Source: Clusia tigrina
Lineage: Eukaryota; Arthropoda; Insecta; Diptera; Clusiidae
Reading direction: 5' to 3'
Assembly (NCBI GenBank): GCA_920105625.2
Contig: OV050030.1
Location: 170,621,315 to 170,685,314 of the forward strand
DNA: 64,000 nucleotides
Of the stretch, positions 1 through 12,025 are shown piece by piece (positions within the stretch are counted from its first letter, which is position 1; each line of letters starts with the position of its first letter). A model generated the notes under the pieces. That model did not search any database. It worked only from the letters and a program-made list of their open reading frames with translations, and had not been told where the DNA came from. Both the position numbers and the translations under genes were made by a program.

Positions 1-574
1 GCTAATAAACAATGATTATAATATTCCCACACTTCCAGTGTGGATCAAACATTTTAAATTTGTTTTCAAAAAAAATAATGAAAATACATAATAAATTTGC
101 AAGTGTGTTTATTTTAATTATTAAATTGAATAAGTTATACTAGCGCGCTGTAAGAGGTGATGGTGCTGGGGGTGGATGTGTACGTTTCAATGCGTTCACT
201 GCTAGATTACTTTACAAATGCAAAATATATATAAAGAAAAATATTAGGGTTCTCAAGTCTTTTCTCAGAGATATTGTATTTAAAAAACTGCAATTGCCCG
301 TTTCGCAAAAAGGAAGTGATTATAGAGGTTTACACAAAGCCTCGTGTTTTTCTGCGAATTTAATGATTGCATAAAAAAAGTGTTTAAGAAGAAATCGTAG
401 CACATCTAATAAGGCCTCCTACTGGATCTAATATTTATTGCCACTCTCGTCACAGTTAACAATTTTTTTTCGTTCGGACGTTACGTGACGGACGTTTCAT
501 ATATTTCTTCCCTTAGAAAAAGTAATATTAAATATTTTTAAACAATTTATTTTTATTTTAACGAATAATTCGTT
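1..574. other. AT-rich flank without a recognisable gene
   Basis: No gene is supported here. The only notable item is the motif CGTTCGGACGTTAC at 471-484, followed by a second partial copy (CGGACGTT) near 490. The same 14-mer recurs at 2320-2333 on the other side of the transposase-like relic. Confidence 0.6.
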
Positions 575-2261
575 TTATATATTTATGTTAGAGTACTTTG
601 AATTAGATGTTATAGCGGCTTTTATATATATTTTATTAGTATATTCGAAGCAGTGGTAGCTTCTTATATCAGGAATATTCTTAGTACTTAACCACATTTT
701 ATAAAGAGGATCGAATAAGTTATCCACTTCTTCTGATGACATATAAACAATATTTATGCCTGAAATGTTCTGTCTTGCGCAGTCGAAAAACTCATAAGCG
801 CTGTTTAAAATTAATTTTTGGTTCTGACCAATTCCCAAACTTTACGTTTCACTACAGCGCCAATCCCGTCTACTGCACCTTTACCATGTGATGTCGCGAA
901 AAAATTCCATTGGAATAAGTCTAAATTGAAAAATGTGGAATAGTTCTTAATATGAACTTATTTTTAAACTGACTGCTACATCCATCAGAAAATACCAATA
1001 CCTTTTAAATTATATGACTTGTTTCTAACTGATTAATAATTTTTGAAAAAAACCGATAGACGTCATATTTATTGTATGCAAGCTTTTCACTAACAATAAC
1101 AAAAGATTGGATTTCTCCATGAAGCCATGCCACGCATGTAAAAAGTGTAACTTGGCTATAGCTAAAGTGAGCTGACTGTATTTCATTTTGTGTTGAGCGC
1201 CTATAATTTTCTGCAAAATCAATTTGTATGACTACTTCTCCAGGTTTCAGGTTAATTTTTTTGCTCTCAAAGTATTTTTGTTGAGTGCGCTTTACAAATG
1301 TGTGTAATTTGAAAGCAGACAATTGTGACTCAATTCCCAACATTAGTTCCTTTAGTGATCCCTCAGTATAACTTACAAGCATCCGATTGTTAATAATTCC
1401 CCAGTGCTTCCACTGAACAGATTCTTCCAATTTGCTTATGAAGCTTAAAGGAATCAATCAATAAATCAAATTAAACTCACATTGCATACATTCATTTCTC
1501 ATACACTTTTCACTTGTCACGTAGCAAAAAACACTATTTAAAAATTCATTAAAATTGTAGGGAAATGATGGTATCTTTTTTTCACTCCATCTAGCAGATA
1601 TGAAAAGTTGGCATGGTATTTACAGATACACATATTATGTGGCATGTCTTGGCTAAGCATTACTATTTCTGGTCTATTTGCATAAAACTTTGTTCTTGTT
1701 ATTTTCGTATTAAGATGTTCCGATTTAAATAGCTCGTATGCTTCGTTAACCGTTAAAACCATGAAGCGCTTAGCTACAGGAATTCTTTCCTTGGCTAAGT
1801 ATTATCACAGTATGTTTTCGGGCAGCTGATTGCACAGAAATCTCATCACTAATGTAAAAATTATGTATAAGTTCCAAGTCCTTATCGATGCATCCTTCTG
1901 AAAGTTCTGTTTTTCACTTTTTGTAAAGAACTTCGATCACTTTGCGCTTTTTTCAATGTTTTGTGGCGCGCTAGATCCACTTTTTGTACTGCCTTACCCA
2001 GTGTTTGCTTACAACTATAAGGCATCAATACCGTTTTGTGTGTGGCTTGTTTTTTTTCTGGCGAAAAGCTTTTTGTCGATTGGAGCTTTGTTTTTTCAGT
2101 TTATTGGCGAGTGAAGGATCACCGTCAATTTGTTTTCTTATTTTTTAACGATAAGCTCGCTTTCTTGAGGCCTCCTTTGTACGATAGGCTATTAATTTAA
2201 GGTCATCCTCTTTCTTTGACATTCTCCATGCCTTTGATCTTTCTGCTGATGTCTTAGCCAT
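575..2261 (-). pseudogene. Decayed transposase-like ORF of an uncharacterised insect family
   Basis: Read on the minus strand, an ATG at 2261 opens a basic, lysine/arginine-rich N-terminus that soon hits stops. Recognisable blocks follow: 1762-1538 (PHNMCICKYHANF), 1457-1005 (IDFAENYRRSTQNEIQSAHF), and about 900-830 (FFATSHGKGAVDGIG), with a tail running to 575. From memory, these blocks match a large family of unnamed arthropod and fish proteins with a conserved acidic IDFAEN motif and an SHGKGAVDGIG motif. They look like a DDE-type transposase core, but I cannot name the superfamily. The blocks lie in different frames, with several shifts and stops (one shift near 835-845), so the copy is dead. 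It could also be a decayed host gene of the same family. Confidence 0.6.
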
Positions 2262-3160
2262 CTGTGCAAATAAGCCTAATTGCAATTAAATGTAAAGGAA
2301 TAGTTGCTATTAAACTTACCGTTCGGACGTTACAAAACAATATATGTAATATTACTCAAATATATTGGTTATTCTAAAATTTTTATTTCCCACCGTGAAA
2401 CACTACTTAAATTGATTTAAAAAGTATATTCACTCTATTACTCCTGGTACTTACATTATCCACAGCACAATTAAGGTTTTATTTTCGTTGCGGACGTTAC
2501 ACGCCAAAACCATATAATATTTCTTAGGATACACCGTTATGCATTCGTGTTATCTCTGTTTTTATTGCAGACGATCAAAGTCCATACAGATCACAAAATA
2601 GTGAAAGACAAACGAGAAGAAATACTATTGTATACATGAATAGCTGTCAAAAGAAAAACAAATAACTAGGAAGCCAGTTTTTGTGTTTCTAACAGTCTAC
2701 ATAGTAATGCATTGTTTTTTTGGTGTCAAAACAAGAAAATATATATTGTAGCATTAAAGCAGGAAAATAAAGATATGAAACTAATTATTCGTAAGGTAAA
2801 ATTTAACAATATAACAATTTCAGTTTTTTGGTTCTGGTTGACCATTTCCAGAATTTGCCCATATTCTATGCAAACTTAACCAATGGAATAATCAGAACAT
2901 CCATTCTGGCAACCATATGAAAAAAAAACAAAAAAAGCAACAATTTTATGAAATAATTAAACAACACAAAGCATTATAAAACCCCAAAGAACAATAATTA
3001 ATTGAATAGCTAAATGAAAAGCTGCACCTAATCAAACAACAGCATAAATGTAAAAATACTTTAAAGCCATTACTCAAGAATATGCATAGTAAGAATGGAG
3101 ATAATAGCTCTAGAGAAATTGAGGTCAGTCAACATCTTTAAATTTAAATACATCTATAAA
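2262..3160. other. AT-rich interval, no gene seen
   Basis: No coding region is supported. Copies of the GGACGTTAC motif occur at 2320-2333 (identical 14-mer to 471-484) and at 2486-2500 (one inserted base). The remainder is A/T-rich sequence without clear repeat structure. Confidence 0.55.
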
Positions 3161-3164
3161 AGGT

Positions 3165-3415
3165 GATATTAATGAGGAAGAACCACCTTGCAGTCATAAA
3201 TATTGTGAAACATGCAAGCTTAATATATCAACGAAATCGTGGTATCATCACTTGAGAACCAATGGACATAAAAAACAGTTGTTCACAATTAAAAGATGAT
3301 TTGTATTGTGAAACGATTATATAATAATCGCACTGGACGTTATGTATTTAAAAACCAACATGAAAATATTCTCATACCAAATACTTTTTTTTTAAATGCA
3401 AAAGATATAATAATG
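3165..3415 (+). pseudogene. Fragment with a single C2H2-like zinc finger
   Basis: The frame at about 3172-3280 reads NEEEPPCSH then CETCKLNIST and WYHHLRTNGH. The pair of cysteines and the later histidines (C-x2-C, about 11 residues, H, then H about 7 residues on) fit a lone C2H2-type finger. After about 3290 the same family-like reading continues only through frame changes (DDLYCETI, then RTGRYVFKNQHENI). I recall a similar solitary N-terminal finger in insect ORFs linked to endogenous large DNA elements, but this is a weak impression. It is too short to assign. Confidence 0.3.
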
Positions 3416-3475
3416 CAGTGAACTGTGGGAATTTTTTGAAGTGGCGAAGTCCTTCCTGGTTATCCCAATAAGTTT

Positions 3476-5021
3476 TTACTTGTTATCTGGTTTTTTCTGA
3501 GATAATGTTTCTAATAGACCTGCATGCCACACCTTATCGATAGCTTGTGAAACGTCTAGAAAGACGGCGGAACACATTTTTTTCCCTTCCAACGCAGTTT
3601 CGACAATATTCACAACTCTGTGTATTTGATCAGTTGTCGAATTATTTTTCCTAAAACCAAACTGGTAAGCGGGAATCAAGTTTTTATTCTCAATTATTGG
3701 CATTAAGCGCGTTAAAAGCAATTTTCCAAATAGTTTTGACAATGCTAGCAGTAAGGATATTGGCCTATACGATGATACGTCGTTGAGTGATTTCCCAGGC
3801 TTGGGTACCATGATTACCTCTGCGAATTTCCAATATATAGGAACATGCCTCAACCTGAAGCACATATTAATTAAATCAGACAGATAAGAGACGCAATTAT
3901 TGGGCAGTTTACGAATAACTTCCGTCCTGGCGCTTTTCTTAGTTTCATTTTATGAATTTGCTTACCAACTTCTTCGGGAGTTACTCGAGTAATGTGGGTA
4001 TCGCACTCTAGCCAACTTTCATTTATAACTATTTCCTCATTTGGACTAAAGGTCTTGTCAAGATGTTCAGCAAACAACTTTGCTTTTTGCGCGCTTGTTT
4101 TGGCCCACAATATTTCGTTGATTTTAAGTGGAGCACAGTGTTGTATTGGCATGTTGAATGATTTAGCCGCCTTCCACAAAGAGTACTCTGTGGTCTTGTC
4201 AGCTGTAAGATCCATCAGAAATTGATTAAATGTGTCATTATTGAATGACTTGATTGCTGTGTGTAAATGTTTACTGGCTAAATTTAAATTCGATTTGATT
4301 GCTGGAGATCTGGTTTGTTGCCAACGTTTCCGTAGCTTCCGTTTCTTTGCAATTAAGCTCTTAATAAAAGGTGAATATTTTTTCCCGTGCAGAACAAGTC
4401 TTAGTGTGGGCGTACTATTCCACGCTGCCATCTATATTTGCTGTGTAAAGTGGAGTACAGCATCATCATGTTGCTCAATGGTTACAATATAATCAAACTT
4501 GGCTAATTGTTCTAGCTGCACTTGTAAGTAATTAAAGTTTACTAATGTTGATGTCCTTTCATTTAGTGCTGGGGTTTGGGAAAATACCAATTGCACCAGC
4601 GAATGGTCAGAACTCAGATCAAAGACTTCAGTGACAGGTAAATGCGCTGCAGGAATGTTTTTGTAGACAAAGAAGTCAATTAAGTCTGGTACTTTGCTAG
4701 TATCCGATGGCCAATATGTTGTTTACCAGTTAAAATTTAATTACAACATGTACGCTGCATGGCTTTGAATAATTCTCTTCCTTTTGTCATGGTGAGCCTT
4801 TAGCCCCAAAACGTATGTTTTGCGTTGAAGTCGCCTCCAATTATAAAACGACCATGGAAACGATTAAAAAGAGAAAAATAGTCTTCATATTTCAACTGGT
4901 GCCTAGGTGGACTATATAGAGCAATTAGAACAAGTGGTGGTTTGGAAGTTTCAATAGAAACAGAAGTGGTTCGAAACTCATTTGTGCTGATTTGGTCCTC
5001 CAAAGTGATGTTTAATGGAGC
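3476..5021 (-). pseudogene. J1 pol: endonuclease C-terminus and partial reverse transcriptase
   Basis: Reading down the minus strand, 5021-4800 holds the endonuclease core (ALYSPPRH, then GGDFNAKHTFWG). 4431-3871 holds the linker rich in basic residues (KKRKLRKRWQQTRSP, then YSLWKAAKSFN and RKAPG). 3865-3476 holds the RT start (VPKPGKSLNDVSSYRPISLL, YQFGFRKNNSTTDQIHRVV, AVFLDVSQAIDKVWHAGLL). The catalytic FADD box and everything after it are missing. A frameshift lies at about 3915-3925 between the linker and the RT start. About 370 bases (4432-4799) between the endonuclease core and the linker show only scattered endonuclease-like residues (for example an SDHS-like reading near 4600). Confidence 0.8.
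5014..5021 (+). repeat. Left target-site duplication of J2
   Basis: AATGGAGC precedes the 5'-truncated end of J2 and recurs at 7925-7932 directly after its poly(A) tail. The leading As overlap the tail, so the true length is 6 to 8 bases. Joining the two flanks restores the J1 endonuclease reading across the site apart from a one-base shift. Confidence 0.8.
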
Positions 5022-5238
5022 CACCGAAAACATCTCTTCATCCACTAGCTATGCGAATGTACTGAAAACTGGCGTTTCTGATAAACCGAGTCACCCTATG
5101 CAACCTCAAAATTTAGAAAAGTTAATATTTTACTTGTCTCAGTGTATTACTAACTTCATGTCCTCGATGCAATCTATGATTCAAGAGCTTGTACATAACC
5201 AAAACTTACTTATGAAAACTCTACTTTCACAAAAATGA
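5022..5238 (+). pseudogene. J2 gag, C-terminal remnant
   Basis: Only the last 70 or so residues of the ORF1 protein remain, beginning near SSTSYANVLKTG, a phrase shared with the J3 gag tail (TTSYANVV at about 28317). The part before it, containing the nucleic-acid-binding knuckles, was lost to 5' truncation. The TGA stop at 5236-5238 overlaps the start codon of the next ORF in an ATGA arrangement, which suggests coupled termination and reinitiation. Confidence 0.7.
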
Positions 5239-7712
5239 ATGTTCTAAAAATATGTCACTGGAATGCTAACGGTATTAACCAACACAAAATTGAATTAAAT
5301 AATTTTCTAGACAGTAACAGCATAGACATCATGCTTATCTCAGAAACACATTTAACTGTAAAATATAACTTTAAACTGGCAGGCTATAATTTTTACTCAA
5401 CAAACCACCCACAAGGAAAAGGTTATGGTGGTACGGGAATTCTAATTAAGTCTCGATTAAAGCATTACTTTCTGGAATCCTATGCAAAAAAAACATCCAT
5501 TCTACTTCCATCTCTTTACAGTGTTGGGGTGAGCCAATAGTAATTTCATCAGTCTATTGTCCTCCTAGGTTTCCTATTTCCACAACCGATTTTGTTTCTT
5601 TCTTTAAATCGCTCGGTAACAAATTTCTCTCTGCCGGAGACTTCAATTCTAAACATACCTACTGGGACTCACGGTTAATCAACCCTAAAGGGAAGCAATT
5701 GTTTAATGCACTGATAGACTCTCGGAATGGTCTAGACTTTGAATCATCTGGAAAACCTACATACTGGCCAACTGATCACAGAAAAATTCCCGATCTTATT
5801 GACTTTGGCATAACTAAAAATATTGAAAGGTGTTTCTTGGAAACCGAGCGCTGTTTCGACTTATCATCCGATCACTCACCGGTGATAATATATTTAAAAA
5901 AAAGACCAGAGTTCATTGAAAAAACAATAAAACTGACCTCCAAGAACACAAACTGGCTCAAATATCGCAAATATATTAGTACCCACGTGTGCGTTAAAAC
6001 AAAACTTAAAAGTGGAGAGGACATTGAATCAGCGACGCAGGCTCTTGGTTCAATAATAAAAGCAGCTGCTATGTGGAATGCCTCGTTAGAGAAAAGAGGA
6101 GATTAAGGCGTGAATGGCAAAAATACAGCTCTCCAGCACTAAGAGTAAAATTAAAATCATTACAAAATCAGCTGAAAAACACTCTACGGGAGGAAAAGGA
6201 AGAAAACTTTAATAAGTACCTTGAAGATTTGGTTCCTGTCAAAGCCACCAATTACTCACTCTGGAGAGCGACAAGAATAGTTAAAACACCGAAAGATAGT
6301 GAATCGCCTCTAAGACAAAGCGATGGTACTTGTGGTCAGCTGTACCAATTCATTTCAAACCAAAGGAAGTTATACGGGTATGTACAACGAGTCTAAACCC
6401 CAAAAAGGCACCTGGTTGTGCCCTAATTACCAATAAAATGGTCAGTGAATTTCCGCAAATAGCTCTAATACATCTCGCACACATTTTTAACGCAATACTC
6501 CGTCTGGGCTACTTCCCTACAACATGGAAAACATCGGAAATAATAATGATTCCAAAACCCGGAAAAGACCCTACTCAGGTATCTTCTTATCGCCCCATAA
6601 GTCTCCTGCCAACGCTCTCTAAAACGCTCGAACGCTTATTGCTGGAAAAATTAGCAGCAAACCTCGATTTAATCATTCCTCACCACCAATTTGGTTTCCG
6701 CAAACATCATGGAACTATTGAGCAGGTGCACCGTGTTGCCTCTGAAATAAGGCGAGCATTTGAACAGAGGATGTACTGCTCCGGAATATTCGTAGACGTC
6801 GCACAAGCCTTTGACAAAGTCTGGCACGAAGGACTCATATATAAAATTAAAAAACTTCTGCCAAATAGTTCGCATAAGATTCTGGAGTCATATTTAACAA
6901 ATCGCAAATTTAGGGTTAAATATAAAGAATTTGTAACGCCAGACTTTGAAATTATGGCTGGAGTACCACAAGGTAGTGTGCTTGGACCTATGCTTTACAC
7001 TCTGTACACTTCCGATCTGCCAACGGATAAAAACCTCGTTACCTCGACTTTCGCTGACGACACAGCTATCCTGAGCTCTCACCTAAATCCACGGATAGCC
7101 TCCCGGGATTTAGAGGAACACCTGAAAACAATAGAAAGTTGGCTAGCAGATTGGCGCATCAAAGTAAATGAGCAAAAAAGTGTACATGTGACATTTACTC
7201 TTAAGCCCAGTTCTTGTCCGGCAGTCTCCTTAAATGGCATTGTAATCCCGCAAGCAACAGAGGTTAAATACTTAGGAGTGCATTTTGACCGACGGCTCAC
7301 CTGGAAAAAACATATAGAAGCCAAGAAAATGCAAATGAAACTCAAGGCAAGTTCCTTGTATTGGCTTACCAACCGAAAATCAAAACTGCGTTTAGAGTAT
7401 AAAGTACTTATCTACAAGGCTGTAATTAAACCGATTTGGACTTATGGTATTCAGATATGGGGCACTACTAGTGCATCAAACTTGCAAATAATTCAAAGTG
7501 CTCAATCGAAAATTCTGAGAACGATCAGCGGCGCTCCATGGTTCGTCAGAAACGAAAATATTCACCGCGACCTTAATATAGCACCCGTTGAAGAAGAACT
7601 AACAGTTTTAAAAACAAAATACCAATTCAAACTTCAGTGTCATCCTAACGAACTAGCAAGGAATCTGCTTCATAGGATGAATACATCTCGACTTAAAAGG
7701 CCACTTTTTTAA
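5235..7712 (+). pseudogene. J2 pol: endonuclease-reverse transcriptase, broken
   Basis: The ATG at 5235 starts an apurinic-like endonuclease (CHWNANGINQHK, ISETHLT) that is open to 5540. A frameshift at about 5515-5527 moves it to the frame holding YCPPRF, AGDFNSKHTYW, PTYWPTDHRKIPDLIDF and SSDHSPV (to 6106). A second shift falls at about 6072-6100 before REKRRLRREWQKYSS. A third break at about 6320-6396 has also removed part of the linker. From about 6390 to 7712 the RT is uninterrupted: IPKPGKDPTQVSSYRPISLL, QFGFRKHHGTIEQVHRV, AGVPQGSVLGP, the catalytic FADDTA box, YLGVHFDRRLTW, and the C-terminal IWTYGIQIWG region. The enzyme would nick target DNA and copy the element RNA. This copy cannot make it in one piece. 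Confidence 0.88.
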
Positions 7713-7924
7713 AAAAATAGAGTTTCTTTATATTAATATTTTTATATTTATTTTTTTTTTCTACATAATATAATTTTTATATATGCACTTGAACTAAAAT
7801 TGCTCTAAGCACTGGCGCGGAGCATCAATTTATTTATTAGTTGTAAGCTTTGTAAAATTATTGTTGGTTTCGATTGAAAAGATGCAATAAATAAATCCAT
7901 GTTGAATTAAAAAAAAAAAAAAAA
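7713..7924 (+). other. J2 3' UTR and poly(A) tail
   Basis: AT-rich untranslated tail with a polyadenylation signal AATAAA at about 7886, ending in a run of As from 7909. The phrase GCTCTAAGCACTGGC at about 7801 resembles GCTCTAAACAGTGGC at about 58942 in the J4 3' UTR, which supports a shared Jockey lineage. Confidence 0.7.
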
Positions 7925-7932
7925 AATGGAGC
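7925..7932 (+). repeat. Right target-site duplication of J2
   Basis: Second copy of AATGGAGC, directly after the J2 poly(A) tail. Confidence 0.8.
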
Positions 7933-8152
7933 TTTTGATTATGACTGCCCTACCACCCCTTGCACAATTGTCAGGATTTATTGTATGGTAAAGCGCGTAT
8001 TTCTTAAAGGACACATGCGATTGCTTAGTAAAATGAGTTTCAGCAATTAAGCATATATCAATATCTTCATTGTTAAGCACGACTTCCAGCTCATTTTTGT
8101 GTTTGGCTAAACCATTTGCATTCCATAAAATCAGTCTTCGACAATCAGTCAT
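7927..8152 (-). pseudogene. J1 endonuclease, N-terminal part
   Basis: The ATG at 8152 begins a protein with ILWNANGLAKHKNELE, IDICLIAETHFT and GGRAVIIKSSI, the conserved start of Jockey-type endonucleases. The reading runs straight into the J2 poly(A) tail, which on this strand adds spurious phenylalanines. It resumes at 5021 after J2. The catalytic Asn (WNAN) and Glu (AETH) are present. Confidence 0.82.
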
Positions 8153-8429
8153 AATTTAAAAATTGCATGTTGTGCTCCAGGGCTCCCAAACGCAATTCCA
8201 ATGCTTTGAACATTTTTTCCTGGCGGTCTAGCTTTGCCAAGATTATTGACAGCGCATCGGTGCTTTGTGGGGCAAAATTGGGAGCAGAGCCTTTAGTTAT
8301 TTGTGCATAGATTGCTGCTTTAGTACTCGTAGATGGTCCAATTTTGGTGGGGACATTTTTTGACGCAGCAAATTGATTATTATCGCGATCCTTCGTTTCA
8401 ACAAAAGTTGTCTTCTTCGATCTGCTGCG

Positions 8430-9422
8430 TCAATTTGCTGCGTGCGACTCACCACAGTTGCAGGATTTGGGTTTATCAGCTATTGGCTTTTGGCACTCTG
8501 AAGATATATGTTTGCCAGCACATTTGACGCATCGTGGAGTTTTCCCCCAGAAATTTTTTGTGTGGCCGAATGATTGGCAACTTTTGCACTGGGGAATTAA
8601 GTTAGATGATTTTATTGGTTCAATCTTTACAATTGTATTTAAAATGTTTTTGATTTCGTGAATTTTTTTCACATCTTCAGAAGAGTCGAAAGTCAGAACG
8701 AACATATCAAGCGGTTCCTTCGTCTTCCATTTAAGTTTGTTAATAGGACTTTGAGGCCTTGATTATTCAAATCACTTATAATAGATTCCTGGTCACACGT
8801 ATGGTGCAGATTTTTTACCATTACTTTTATTGGCCTGGTTTGGTTGTCTTCATAGCTGAACCAAGGGATACTTTCATCAGTTAACAACTTCGTAACAGCC
8901 CGATCGTCAGAAGAGTCAAAAGTTACTACTTTGTGTGCACTATTATTAATAAGTTTCACAAAGAACTTGTTTTTTATAGCTGCAATAAGCTGGGTGTGTA
9001 ATTTCTTAAAATCATTTGTACTGTTGACAACAATTGGAGGAGGTCGCGCTATTTTACTAGTAGTAACAGTCACTTTAGCACTTGAAACTGTAGGTCCACT
9101 TTGTGTGATCACTTCCGAAGGGGTCTCTGCCTTCCGTTTTTTGGTTGGTCTTTTCTTTTTAAGGATCCAGTCCGTCTCTCGGGCTAGTTCATCCTCATCA
9201 GTCTCATACTTTTTTTTGTTATCAATAATTTTTGTGTTGGTATAATTTTCGGTTGATTTAAGTTTTACATTCTCACTTTTGAGTACAGATAACTCGTTTT
9301 TTAACATGAGCATAATATTTCTAAGTTTTGGATTTTTCGAGCAATTCTGTGTTTTGTCATTCAAGATTTGGAATTTTTTTATTGGACCCCCCACCAGGTG
9401 TTGGTATTTTTAAGTTACTCAT
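8430..9422 (-). pseudogene. J1 gag (ORF1)
   Basis: The likely start is the ATG at 9422 (MSNLKIPTPGGG). A frameshift close by at about 9380 moves to the longer frame, which runs to 8693 with a Lys-rich linker (KKKRPTKKRK) and a PRE_C2HC-like region (RPIKVMVKNLHH). A second shift at about 8700 leads to the zinc-knuckle part: CKSCQSFGHTKNFW, with the last cysteine changed to Trp, and an intact CVKCAGKHISSEC. ORF1 proteins of this type bind element RNA. Stretch 8160-8430 is the decayed gag tail with no clear domain. At least two frameshifts and one lost zinc ligand mark it as dead. Confidence 0.78.
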
Positions 9423-9654
9423 TTTAGTTTAAAATTCTAGCAATGTAGCAGCACTGTTTAATATAGTGTCGATAATGCAGTGGGCAAATGCAAGCAAACT
9501 AACATTGAAATATTGAGAAATAGCACGGAAAATTTACACATGTATCAATTAAAAAGCTGCTAATGTTGATATTTATGGTTGGAGCTGTAGATATAAATTG
9601 CTATTGAGATTTAGATTGAAGGAGTATATATTATTTGATGTATTTTTTTAATTT

Positions 9655-10625
9655 TGAGTAGGAGGAATACTTTGGTTTTCCGACTGTTGGTTAGTGAAAA
9701 CATGTCAGACTTGGCGAGAGTTGTATTGTCTGTTGTTATTGTTATAACTGTGGGAATTATTCAAACCGTCATTTAAGTAAGTATTGTGAAATAGTTTTGT
9801 AATAGATAATATTTCCTTTGCAAATACATTTGCTGTTTTACGATTTTGTTTAATATTCTTCTAGATGTTCCGTTTAATTTTGTTTTTAATATTTTTACAC
9901 CTAATTTCTAATATTCTCCCATTATAGTTTGTAAAATGTCTATTGAGTCTAGAAAAGCTTGTAGCTTATCGATTTGATCATCAAATTGTATAACAATAGA
10001 GGCTGCTAATTTAATGAAGTTAGTGGCTATAGTTTGTTCCGTCATTTTTACTGTAATTTTATCTTCGTTATCAGATAGTAAAAGTGAATTTGAAAGATCT
10101 ATCATCATTCATTGTTTCATTTAAGTCATGTGGAATTGTCTAGTCTATATTGTATTTGTCCAATACATTAATAAATTTGTCCCGAATGATCCAGAAAATA
10201 TCTGAACCTTCTTTTTTATGTTCGGTTGTTAATTTATTCCAATTTCTTACTAGAGTGATCCTAACATTTTCTGTTATAGAAACAAGTGTATGATTGTGTT
10301 TTCTTACTGTTTCTAGTCTGATATATGTTGTCTTATTGACACATTATATATTCTATAAAGATTTGTATTTCATTTACAAAAGTGATGAATTTCTTCCCAT
10401 TTTCTCATTATATTCTCTCTACACTAACTGTTTTATTCAAATATTTCTTTTTGATTTGTCTGTTTTGTATTGAATATATTTTTAGTTCCAAATGTATACA
10501 CCTTACTACGGCCTTGATTATTAAAGTTAACCAAATTGAGTCTAAACTTTCCACCATTATTGGTGTTGACACATCTATTTCATTTATAATGTTGAATTTG
10601 CTATTTAGATTCAGTTTTTCCATTG
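9655..10625 (-). pseudogene. 412/mdg1-like Ty3/gypsy gag relic (unit 1 copy)
   Basis: Minus-strand readings give an N-terminal block (10623-10408), a middle block (about 10330-10130, RLETVRKHNHTLVSITENV), a capsid start (10108-9908, IQFDDQIDKLQAFLDSIDIL), KTKLNGTSRRIL at about 9860, and an Asn/Gln-rich tail (NDGLNNSHSYNNNN at about 9770, then NQQSENQSIPPTQN to 9655). The pattern F-x-L-Q-x-F-L-D followed by KTKL-G-R is typical of 412/mdg1-type capsids. The blocks sit in different frames, with an internal deletion between the capsid and the tail. No LTR or pol is attached. The left edge of the 24-kb tandem duplication (9712) cuts through its tail. Confidence 0.55.
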
Positions 10626-10743
10626 TAAAAATTTTGAATTAACTTTTGGAAATAAAGTTGTGTTTAAAAACACATATACTAACATTATCTTTATAGTTAA
10701 TAAGGTTACACTTTTAATATAAATGTTGTTTAAATAAAAAAAA

Positions 10744-12007
<1,264 letters not shown>

Positions 12008-12008
<1 letters not shown>

Positions 12009-12025
12009 GGCGCCCAACTTGGAGC
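12008..12025 (+). promoter_or_regulatory. G1 primer-binding site (tRNA-Lys type)
   Basis: TGGCGCCCAAC is followed by a near-match to GTGGGGC. This is complementary to the 3' end expected of a tRNA-Lys ending GTTGGGCGCCA, the primer class used by gypsy. Reverse transcription of minus-strand DNA would start here. Confidence 0.7.

Larger units (their letters stand above)
3450..5021 (-). mobile_element. J1: 3' part of a Jockey-type non-LTR retrotransposon
   Basis: This minus-strand segment carries the C-terminal half of the endonuclease and the N-terminal part of the reverse transcriptase. The remaining 5' part lies at 7925-9560. The two are separated by the plus-strand element J2, and the 8-bp sequence AATGGAGC is present on both sides (5014-5021 and 7925-7932). 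The copy ends near 3450 inside the RT domain without a poly(A) tail, so its 3' end was lost by deletion or rearrangement. Confidence 0.8.
5022..7924 (+). mobile_element. J2: 5'-truncated Jockey-type element nested in J1
   Basis: J2 starts inside its gag gene, runs through endonuclease and reverse transcriptase, has a short AT-rich 3' UTR with AATAAA at about 7886, and ends in a poly(A) run at 7909-7926. It is flanked by AATGGAGC. Loss of the 5' end, a poly(A) tail and a short target duplication are the hallmarks of target-primed reverse transcription. J2 must be younger than J1 because it interrupts it. Confidence 0.88.
7925..9560 (-). mobile_element. J1: 5' part (gag and endonuclease N-terminus)
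   Basis: Continuation of J1 on the far side of J2. From high to low coordinate it contains a probable 5' UTR (9423 to about 9560), gag (9422-8430), a gag tail, and the endonuclease start (8152-7927). The upper boundary is approximate: by about 9640 the sequence is the tail of a different, 412-like gag. Confidence 0.75.
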
